Source: DAOOOW01 sp035387885
GTDB taxonomy: Bacteria; Patescibacteriota; Patescibacteriia; UBA2196
DNA length: 20,063 bases
Reading direction: 5' to 3'
Assembly (NCBI GenBank): GCA_035387885.1
Contig: DAOOOW010000019.1
Span: forward strand, 1-20,063
Within the stretch, counting starts at the first letter, position 1. Each line of letters starts with the position of its first letter. The position numbers and the translations under genes are program-made. Of this stretch, positions 6,983-12,497 are shown one piece after another. The notes below the pieces were generated by a model. It was not told where the DNA came from. It worked only from the letters and a program-made list of their open reading frames with translations, and did not search any database.

Positions 6983-7813
6983 ATGCCAAAAAAGAAAACC
7001 ATAAACGTAAAAGGAACTAAAATTACGATTATAAAATACAGTAATACTGAATACGACTACATCTCTTTGACCGATATGCTCAAAGCAAAAGACGGCGACT
7101 TTTTTATTTCCGACTGGCTCCGAAACAGAAATACGGTTGAGTTTTTGGGTATTTGGGAAAGTATATATAATCCAAATTTTAATTATGGCGAATTTGCCAT
7201 AATTAAAAGTCAAGCTGGATTAAATAGCTACAAAATAAGCGTTAAGGAATGGGTCAAAAAAACAAAGGCTATAGGACTAAAAGCTACAACGGGGAGATAT
7301 GGAGGGACTTATGCGCATAAGGATATTGCCTTTGAATTTGGTATGTGGATTAGTGCTGAATTCAAAATCTATCTAATCAGAGAATTCCAGCGACTCAAAG
7401 AGGATGAAAACAATCGCTTAAAACTTGAATGGAACCTCCAAAGAACACTGGCAAAAATTAATTACCGAATCCACACTGACGCCATTAAGGAAAAACTAAT
7501 CCCGTGCGAGTTAACCAAAGAGCAAATCAACATGAAATACGCCGATGAAGCGGATTTACTCAACGCTGCCCTATTTGGCATGACTGCCAAAACTTGGCGA
7601 GACAAAAATCCAAAGCTAAAAGGCAACATCAGGGATCATGCTTCAATTGAACAACTGGTAGTTTTATCCAATCTTGAAAGTATCAACGCTCTGTTAATTC
7701 GAGATGGCTTATCTCAAAAAGACAGGATTCAAAAACTAAATAGCACCGCAATTATCCAAATGAAATCACTTTTAATCAGCAATGAAACAAAAAGGTTGAA
7801 GTCACCAAAATAA
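6983..7813 (+). CDS. KilA-N domain DNA-binding protein (cassette C6)
   Basis: This 276-residue protein has a KilA-N domain over about residues 24-138. Visible motifs are YISLTDML, WLRNRNTVEFLGIWE and GRYGGTYAHKDIAFEFGMWIS, with the following EFQRLKE helix. KilA-N is a DNA-binding module of phages, large DNA viruses and many bacterial accessory genes. The C-terminal half (about 140-276) is helical and charged with no recognised motif. A 28-bp perfect palindrome just upstream suggests autoregulation. The gene sits between two copies of a 35-bp direct repeat (6885-6919, 7823-7857), so it probably entered cassette C6 as a separate unit. It reads as full length and intact. The ATG at 6983 lacks a Shine-Dalgarno site. 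Confidence 0.93.
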   Translation: MPKKKTINVKGTKITIIKYSNTEYDYISLTDMLKAKDGDFFISDWLRNRNTVEFLGIWESIYNPNFNYGEFAIIKSQAGLNSYKISVKEWVKKTKAIGLKATTGRYGGTYAHKDIAFEFGMWISAEFKIYLIREFQRLKEDENNRLKLEWNLQRTLAKINYRIHTDAIKEKLIPCELTKEQINMKYADEADLLNAALFGMTAKTWRDKNPKLKGNIRDHASIEQLVVLSNLESINALLIRDGLSQKDRIQKLNSTAIIQMKSLLISNETKRLKSPK

Positions 7814-7822
7814 AAATTCTTT

Positions 7823-7876
7823 AATGTGTTTTGATTCAAAAAATTCACCCCTAACCCCTCTTTTTTGAATCAAAAC
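7823..7876 (+). repeat. Right copy of 35-bp direct repeat / hairpin with conserved C-rich loop, copy 2
   Basis: Bases 7823-7857 repeat 6885-6919 exactly. The full hairpin has left arm GTTTTGATTCAAAAAA (7828-7843), a 17-nt loop TTCACCCCTAACCCCTC, and right arm TTTTTTGAATCAAAAC (7861-7876), a perfect 16-bp stem. It lies 10 bp after the KilA-N stop and could also end transcription. Confidence 0.85.
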
Positions 7877-7948
7877 TTAAAAATCAAATTCATTTTTTAT
7901 TATTTTTATATAAGCGAATTTTAAAAAGAAAAAGAAAAAATATACATC

Positions 7949-8095
7949 ACATAACAAAGCATATGAGGTTCAGAAATTTTTTATTTATAATACATTATTG
8001 AGTAAAAAATTTCTTCACCCAAATTTTTGTTTCTCTTTTATTAATTTAATAATATTGAAGAGAAACAAAAACTTCTCATATGCTCAACGTTATAT
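7949..8095 (+). other. attC6 recombination site
   Basis: R'' ACATAAC is at 7949-7955 and R' GTTATAT at 8089-8095, with the crossover between 8089 and 8090. L'' AGCATATGAG (7958-7967) pairs exactly with L' CTCATATGCT (8075-8084). The AT-rich centre contains AGAGAAACAAAA facing TTTTTGTTTCTCTT. R'' matches the C6 start at only five of seven bases, so the end of this composite cassette may come from another one. Confidence 0.85.
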
Positions 8096-8137
8096 GAAAT
8101 AAAATAAAGTGTCCTAAAATTTTGTAAATCTCATATT

Positions 8138-8761
8138 ATGGTTTTTGAAATAAACAAAATAAATCATTCAAAATTAGATCAAGTTTACAAAAAATCAATG
8201 AATGAACTAGATTCTTTTTTTGAATTAGATTGGAAACATAATAGACCAAATTTGGTTTTAATCCCTGATAGAGAAACAATTAATAATCTAAAGGGCTCAG
8301 AAACTGAGGAATGGCTTGTTGGATGGGTTAATGGAAATATGGTTTATATTCTTTCAGATAAAAATTATGAAACTGAAAGCAATCATAAATATTCTGATGA
8401 AGAGTACTTTGCTCTTTTAAAGCATGAGTTAGCTCATTGTTTTTCCAACATTTATAGTGATTTTTGCAAAAAACCAATTTGGTTACTTGAGGGGATTTCC
8501 ATATTTTTATCAGGTCAAATAAAACTTAAAACAAAACCGATAAAATTTTCAAAATTTCTTGAATTTTATGAAAATGGCGGAAAAGAGGTTTATTCAGAGG
8601 CTGGTTTTGTGGTTGAATTTTTAGTAAAAAAATATGGAAAAGAAAAATTACTACAACTTTTAAAAAAAGCTAAAGAATATAATTCTAAAAAAGATTTTGC
8701 AGGTTTATTCAAATCTATTTATGATTTTGAATTAGCTTATGAGAATTTCAAAATTTTATAA
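8138..8761 (+). CDS. Zinc metallopeptidase, gluzincin type (cassette C7)
   Basis: This 207-residue protein has the zinc-binding HEXXH motif HELAH (residues 96-100) and a downstream WLLEGISIFLSG with E118 as the likely third ligand, as in gluzincins of the peptidase MA-like group. The region after it (YSEAGFVVEFLVKKYGKEKLLQLL) matches the usual helical tail of that group. There is no signal peptide or membrane helix, so the enzyme is probably cytoplasmic or released in another way. The substrate is unknown. It is the only gene of C7, starting 48 bp after the cassette boundary. Its stop (8759-8761) is followed at once by the terminal arm (8763-8777), the exact complement of 8100-8114 at the start of the same cassette. 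Confidence 0.9.
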   Translation: MVFEINKINHSKLDQVYKKSMNELDSFFELDWKHNRPNLVLIPDRETINNLKGSETEEWLVGWVNGNMVYILSDKNYETESNHKYSDEEYFALLKHELAHCFSNIYSDFCKKPIWLLEGISIFLSGQIKLKTKPIKFSKFLEFYENGGKEVYSEAGFVVEFLVKKYGKEKLLQLLKKAKEYNSKKDFAGLFKSIYDFELAYENFKIL

Positions 8762-8805
8762 CGGACACTTTATTTTACTCTTCACTTCGCTACGCCCTAC
8801 GGGTC

Positions 8806-8906
8806 ATCTAACAACCGCTATCCGCAAGGGCTAAAGCCACATTTTGCTACACTAAATTGATTTTTTAAGGAAGTGGCAAAACGTCGGATAGTGGCGTACG
8901 TTATGT
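8806..8906 (+). other. attC7 recombination site
   Basis: R'' ATCTAAC (8806-8812) fits RYYYAAC perfectly, and R' is GTTATGT (8900-8906). L'' CCGCTATCCG pairs with L' CGGATAGTGG with one G/T mismatch. The centre contains TGCCAC-type pairing around an AT-rich loop. The outer arm (8763-8777) is separated from R'' by a 28-bp segment with TTCACTTCGCTACGCC. Confidence 0.85.
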
Positions 8907-8977
8907 GAAATTGAATTTTTATTTTTCTTTTATTTATTAATAATTTTTTGGCAAATTTTTTAAAAGTCATCAATAAT

Positions 8978-9754
8978 ATGAACCAACAACCACAAATCCA
9001 AAAACCAAAAAAGAAGCTAAGTAAGGGCTTTATTGTCACAATTATTTTAATTCTTGTGGTAATTTTCGGATGGGCAGGATTAACCAAAGCTGGGTTTATT
9101 CCTAATTATCTTGATATTGAATTTCTCTATCCAAAACAAGATGAACTAAATATACCATACTTTCCAATAGACGGAGGAGAACCGGGTATGTACATGTATG
9201 ATGCTAAACCAGTTATTTATCTTTATCCTGAACGGCAACAAAATACTGAAGTTAAACTAAATTACTCTGGCAATTTAATTGTTTCTTACCCAGAATATAA
9301 AAATGGTTGGCAAGTGACTGCCTATCCTGACGGCAAAATTATCAATATGGATGATGGAAAAGAATATAGTTATCTTTTTTGGGAAGGAGATGACAAGAAT
9401 GCAAATTACGATTTATCAACTGGATTTATTGTTGAAGGATCAGAAACAGTTAAATTTCTACAAGATAAATTATCTAAACTTGGTTTGACACCAAAAGAAT
9501 ATAACGAGTTTATAGTTTATTGGTCGCCACTAATGCAAAATAATAACTTTAATTTGATTCACTTTGCCACAAAACAAGAATATGACAATAGAGCCGTCTT
9601 AGATATAACCCCTAAACCAGATTCTATGCTCCGTGTTTTCATGGTATTTAAAGGTCTTGAAGATAATAATGTTAAGATACAGCCACAAGAATTAAAATCA
9701 TTTAATAGAAATGGATTTGTGCTTGTTGAATGGGGTGGAACTGAAATTAAATAA
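8978..9754 (+). CDS. Membrane-anchored protein with KPVIYLYPE / YLFWEG domain (cassette C8)
   Basis: From the ATG at 8978 the protein has 258 residues. A Lys-rich N-terminus is followed by a transmembrane helix (about 17-36) and an outer domain with KPVIYLYPE (77-85), SYPEYKNGWQVTAYPDG (103-119) and YLFWEG (132-137). This motif set recurs in uncharacterised proteins of many bacteria. I know no established function for it. The domain looks all-beta up to about residue 140, then mixed. A TTG at 8948 would add ten residues but overlaps the cassette arm, so the ATG is preferred. It is the only gene of C8. The stop is followed by AAAAATTTGCCCCAA, complementary with one gap to the cassette start near 8948. 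Confidence 0.87.
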   Translation: MNQQPQIQKPKKKLSKGFIVTIILILVVIFGWAGLTKAGFIPNYLDIEFLYPKQDELNIPYFPIDGGEPGMYMYDAKPVIYLYPERQQNTEVKLNYSGNLIVSYPEYKNGWQVTAYPDGKIINMDDGKEYSYLFWEGDDKNANYDLSTGFIVEGSETVKFLQDKLSKLGLTPKEYNEFIVYWSPLMQNNNFNLIHFATKQEYDNRAVLDITPKPDSMLRVFMVFKGLEDNNVKIQPQELKSFNRNGFVLVEWGGTEIK

Positions 9755-9803
9755 AAATTTGCCCCAATAATAACTCTCTATCGCTCGCGAATTTATTTAC
9801 ATC

Positions 9804-9890
9804 ATCTAACAGCGTGTATGCGGTTCGGGCTTTTCCAAAGCCCTCTCCCATATTTGCTACGCAAACATCGCATACACGCAAACGTTAGCC
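9804..9890 (+). other. attC8 recombination site (shortest)
   Basis: R'' ATCTAAC (9804-9810) is a perfect RYYYAAC, and R' is GTTAGCC (9884-9890). L'' GCGTGTATGCG (9812-9822) and L' CGCATACACGC (9869-9879) pair perfectly over 11 bp. At 87 bp it is the closest in size to classical attC sites. The crossover is between 9884 and 9885. Confidence 0.92.
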
Positions 9891-9900
9891 GAAATTGGGC

Positions 9901-9929
9901 TGTTTTTATCCCACGATTTAATATATAAT
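9901..9929 (+). promoter_or_regulatory. Promoter carried by cassette C9
   Basis: TGTTTT (9901-9906), 17 bp, then TATAAT (9924-9929), the same arrangement as in C2. The AATTAACCC motif begins 19 bp after the start of the -10, and the ATG is at 9956. The -35 lies in the cassette-terminal arm. Confidence 0.6.
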
Positions 9930-9955
9930 TCACTTACTAATTAACCCAAATCACT

Positions 9956-10570
9956 ATGGAATCAAAAAGCAACGTGTGGGCAATCGCCCTCGCCATCATC
10001 ATCACCGCAGTTGTTGTCGGTGGTGGAGTTTATTGGTGGCAACAAAACAAAGTCGTTCGGGAAGTAACTTCAACGGTAACAACTGATACGACAGAAACAA
10101 CAACTGCGGACAAAAAGGAGCCAAAAGAGCCTCTAACTTATTCAACAAGTGGCGTCTCCGCCTCTGTTTCCAAAGAAACAGCTCCATTTGGTTACACCGC
10201 TGACCAACTGGTTTCAATGGCGGAAGAATGCGGCAATAGTCAAACGGCAAGTTATTTCAGTAATTTGGTTTCTAAATTCAGCGGTACAACCAAAACCGTC
10301 TATAACTTCAAATATACTGGTGCAAGCCAAGAATCTGATACTTTCGTCGTAACACTTATGCCAAACAAAGCAGGTTATTCTTCGCTTGATGAGTTCAAAA
10401 AGGACTTTGATCAATGTTACGCCGGCGGAGACGCTTATCCTACAAAACTCAATAGTGATTGGCTCCTCTTTGTCAATTCCTGCGGAACAGGTTTTGATGA
10501 TGGCTCGGGCAAACCGATTGGGTGCCAAGAAGTTCGTGATGTTGTTGAACTAACTCTCAAACTTAACTAA
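9956..10570 (+). CDS. Membrane-anchored protein with four-Cys outer domain (cassette C9)
   Basis: This 204-residue protein is the only gene of C9. The transmembrane anchor (about 8-28) ends VVVGGGVYWWQQ, like the C1 and C2 proteins. A Thr-rich linker (about 36-60) leads to an outer domain with four cysteines (C92, C154, C176, C190), likely two disulfides. No family was recognised. There is no catalytic motif, and a binding or surface role is only a guess from topology. Promoter and leader match those of C2. The stop TAA (10568-10570) overlaps the terminal arm (10569-10593), which is the reverse complement of the cassette's first 25 nt except for two conserved mismatches. Confidence 0.87.
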   Translation: MESKSNVWAIALAIIITAVVVGGGVYWWQQNKVVREVTSTVTTDTTETTTADKKEPKEPLTYSTSGVSASVSKETAPFGYTADQLVSMAEECGNSQTASYFSNLVSKFSGTTKTVYNFKYTGASQESDTFVVTLMPNKAGYSSLDEFKKDFDQCYAGGDAYPTKLNSDWLLFVNSCGTGFDDGSGKPIGCQEVRDVVELTLKLN

Positions 10571-10586
10571 AAAACAGCCCAACATC

Positions 10587-10706
10587 GGCTAACACGCAGT
10601 ATGCGGTTTCGCTCCCGTTGGTCGCTACACCCATATTTGGCAGTGGTAAGCTCCTTCGTCGCAAATTGTACCACCGCACAACATCGCATAGCCTGGAACA
10701 TTAGCT
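10587..10706 (+). other. attC9 recombination site (ATT crossover, last recognised site)
   Basis: R'' GGCTAAC (10587-10593) is the exact complement of this cassette's start GTTAGCC. R' is ATTAGCT (10700-10706), again with A in place of G. L'' CAGTATGCG pairs with CGCATAGCCTG through a 2-nt bulge, the least perfect L pair of the set. No similar site follows to the right. Confidence 0.8.
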
Positions 10707-10797
10707 GAAATAAATTTTTATCTTTGCTGTAATTTTGATATTTGTGATTTGAATAGGGACAGAAAATTTGATTTTTAATTTATTAATACAGGGGAAT

Positions 10798-11853
10798 ATG
10801 GACAATTTATTTATTCGTTCAAAATATAACCCAATATTACGCCCCAATTCTAAAAATTATTGGGAAGAAAAAAAGCTATATAACCCAGGCGCAATTTTTC
10901 ATGATGGAAAATACCATTTATTTTATCGTGCCGTGGGCAGCGGCGAAGATTGGAAATCGTCAATCGGTTATGCGGTTTCTGCTGATGGTGAAATTTTTAA
11001 ACGGTATGCTGCGCCATTAATATTTGGTGTTGATGAATACGAAAAACGAGGGCTTGAAGATCCACGCATCACTCAAATTGATGATACTTTTTATATGGCT
11101 TATGCCGCCTATGATGGTATTACGCCAAGATTGTGCGTTGCCACATCAAAAAATTTAAAAAAATGGACAAAACATGGTCCAGTCTTTTCAAATTGGCTGT
11201 TTTGTAAAGCTGGTGGAAAACGGATTAGGTTTGACGAAAATGGTAAACCATTTGATGAAACATGGCAAACTGAATGGTCAAAATCTGGTGGTATTTTTCC
11301 GGAAAAAATTAATGGAAAATACTGGATGCTTTTTGGTGAATACAGAATTTGGTTCGCCACTTCTAAAGATGGCAAAAAATGGTTTGGAGATAAAACTCCA
11401 TTTTTAGCTCCACGTAAAGGAAATTTTTTTGATAATATATTTGTGGAAATGGGACCAGCACCAATTAAAACTAAAAAGGGTTGGCTGGTTTTGTATCATG
11501 GCATTAATAAAAAGCACTGCTATCAAATCGGTTTTTTACTTTTAGCTTTAAAAAACCCAAGAAAGATATTGTTTAGGTCAAAACAATCAATTTTCAAACC
11601 AGAAAAAGATTGTGAAATGAGTGGCATTGTCGACGTTCTACCGGGCGGACTTGATACAATTCAAAAAATGTCTGCGCAAAAATTAAAAAAATTTTTGAAA
11701 AAAAATATTAGCCACGGCACAATGCCAAAAGTTACCTTTTGCTGCGGGGCCACAGTTTTAAATGATGAATTGCGTATATTTTATGGTGCCAGCGATTCTG
11801 TCATTTGTACTGCTATAGCTAATATAGATGATATCTTAAATTTGATAAAATAA
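10798..11853 (+). CDS. GH130-family glycoside phosphorylase/hydrolase
   Basis: This 351-residue protein has the five-bladed-propeller motifs of GH130: NPGAIFHDGKYHLFYRAVG (29-47), GLEDPRI (85-91, with the conserved Asp), WLVLYHGI, YQIGFLLLALKNP, and a C-terminal FCCGATVLNDELRIFYGASD. Known members phosphorolyse or hydrolyse beta-mannosides. The exact glycan and mechanism cannot be fixed here. About 30 residues (PGGLDTIQKM to ISHGTM) sit where most members go straight from the Glu-rich loop to the last blade, so this may be a divergent subgroup. The ATG at 10798 follows GGGG by 3 nt, a better start than the TTG at 10768. The leader resembles those of cassettes C3 and C6, so this may be the last cassette without its attC. 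Confidence 0.9.
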   Translation: MDNLFIRSKYNPILRPNSKNYWEEKKLYNPGAIFHDGKYHLFYRAVGSGEDWKSSIGYAVSADGEIFKRYAAPLIFGVDEYEKRGLEDPRITQIDDTFYMAYAAYDGITPRLCVATSKNLKKWTKHGPVFSNWLFCKAGGKRIRFDENGKPFDETWQTEWSKSGGIFPEKINGKYWMLFGEYRIWFATSKDGKKWFGDKTPFLAPRKGNFFDNIFVEMGPAPIKTKKGWLVLYHGINKKHCYQIGFLLLALKNPRKILFRSKQSIFKPEKDCEMSGIVDVLPGGLDTIQKMSAQKLKKFLKKNISHGTMPKVTFCCGATVLNDELRIFYGASDSVICTAIANIDDILNLIK

Positions 11854-11862
11854 AAACTAATC

Positions 11863-12324
11863 ATGGCCTACAAACACACCCAAATTGGTTACCTAATGCT
11901 AATTGTTACGCTGGTCGTGCTAATACTTTTCTCCTGGACATATATTACAGCTCGAGCCGAGCCGCCTTCAGAAAACTCTGGTACAAATTTTGCCGTTACT
12001 GTCACGATGGTAGTAATCCTGTTTATTCTTGCTTCTTTTGGATCACTGCAAGTAATTATTGATGAAAAATATTTACGCATTAAATTCGGCTATGGTATTT
12101 ATAAGAAAAAATTTTTACTTAATGATATAATGTCTGCTAAAACCGTAAGAAATCATTGGTATTATGGTTGGGGCATCAGAGGCTGGTTATGGCCCAAGAT
12201 GTGCATTTACAATGTTTCTGGTTTTGAGGCAGTTGAAATAAAAATGAAAAATAGTAAAATATATAGGATAGGCACAGATGAACCTAAAAAATTAGAACAA
12301 GCAATTCTTGCTGCAATTAAATAA
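11863..12324 (+). CDS. Two-TM protein with PH-like domain
   Basis: This 153-residue protein has transmembrane helices at about 7-28 and 43-63. A C-terminal domain of about 90 residues follows: VIIDEKYLRIKFGYGIYKKKF, then YGWGIR, YNVSGFEAVEIKMKNSK and YRIGTDEPKKLEQAI. This pattern is seen in small membrane proteins with a bacterial PH-like fold; the family is common and its function is unknown. It starts 9 bp after the GH130 stop and probably shares its transcript, although no functional link is evident. The GTDEP motif near the end is the most characteristic part. A promoter for the next unit begins 5 bp after the stop. Confidence 0.85.
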   Translation: MAYKHTQIGYLMLIVTLVVLILFSWTYITARAEPPSENSGTNFAVTVTMVVILFILASFGSLQVIIDEKYLRIKFGYGIYKKKFLLNDIMSAKTVRNHWYYGWGIRGWLWPKMCIYNVSGFEAVEIKMKNSKIYRIGTDEPKKLEQAILAAIK

Positions 12325-12328
12325 CAAA

Positions 12329-12356
12329 TTGCTTATTTTTTATTCTTTGCTATAAT
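12329..12356 (+). promoter_or_regulatory. Promoter of the rnk-MFS unit
   Basis: TTGCTT (12329-12334), 16 bp, then TATAAT (12351-12356). Transcription would begin close to 12363, leaving a leader of about 135 nt before the rnk start. That leader holds a short open frame and a hairpin. Confidence 0.7.
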
Positions 12357-12362
12357 ATAATT

Positions 12363-12419
12363 ATGCTTAGACAAATAAAAAATTCCAACCAAAAAATCTC
12401 ACTTGAAGCCGGTTTCTGA
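12363..12419 (+). CDS. Possible leaderless leader peptide, 18 aa
   Basis: An ATG lies 7 bp after the -10 box, at or next to the expected transcription start, and opens an 18-codon frame (MLRQIKNSNQKISLEAGF) ending in TGA. The next bases form the hairpin at 12420-12469. The position suggests a leaderless peptide that could couple translation to the folding of the leader, but a frame this short can occur by chance. Confidence 0.3.
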   Translation: MLRQIKNSNQKISLEAGF

Positions 12420-12469
12420 CCGGTTATTTGTCAATACATATCATCTGTGTGTATATAACAACTAACCGG
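12420..12469 (+). ncRNA. Structured leader hairpin before rnk
   Basis: Three nested helices close on an 11-nt loop: CCGGTTA (12420-12426) with TAACCGG (12463-12469), TTGT (12428-12431) with ACAA (12458-12461), and ATACA (12434-12438) with TGTAT (12450-12454). That makes 16 pairs in 50 nt. It is not a simple terminator because no U-tract follows directly. It could be a protein-binding or translation-control element. Confidence 0.5.
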
Positions 12470-12497
12470 ACGTTTAAGCCGATTTTTTATTATCATT

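Larger units (their letters stand above)
1..10706 (+). mobile_element. Integron gene-cassette array (distal part, no integrase in window)
   Basis: Ten attC-like sites separate genes that all read rightward, mostly one gene per site. Each site has paired R''/R' and L''/L' boxes and a GTT or ATT crossover triplet. The R'' box is the exact reverse complement of the first seven bases of its own cassette in C1 (GCACAAC/GTTGTGC), C4 (ACATAAC/GTTATGT), C5 (ATTTAAC/GTTAAAT) and C9 (GGCTAAC/GTTAGCC), and of C2 except the crossover base. It often does not match the R' to its right, which belongs to the next cassette. This is the signature of elements integrated from circles by an integron integrase. 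In known integrons attI and intI lie 5' of the first cassette, so they should be left of the window. A cluster of attC sites lacking an integrase is the alternative. No database comparison was possible. Confidence 0.85.

Noticed and set aside
6965..7213. Minus-strand open frame opposite the KilA-N gene
   Set aside because: It lies opposite well-conserved KilA-N motifs and overlaps the palindrome, so it is a shadow of the real gene.
1..10706. CRISPR array or group of MITEs as the source of the repeated intergenic sequences
   Set aside because: Unit lengths vary from 87 to about 198 bp, spacers are whole genes, and the complementarity joins the start and end of each gene unit instead of forming independent repeat copies.
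12420..12469. Reading the rnk leader hairpin as an eleventh attC
   Set aside because: It contains CTAAC and nested pairs, but lacks the ACATC/GAAAT flanks, the R-to-L spacing and a crossover GTT next to a cassette end.
12470..12492. Terminator or attenuator at CGGACGTTTAAGCCGATTTTTT before rnk
   Set aside because: Only three pairs (CGG/CCG) form before the T-run, too weak to count as a terminator.
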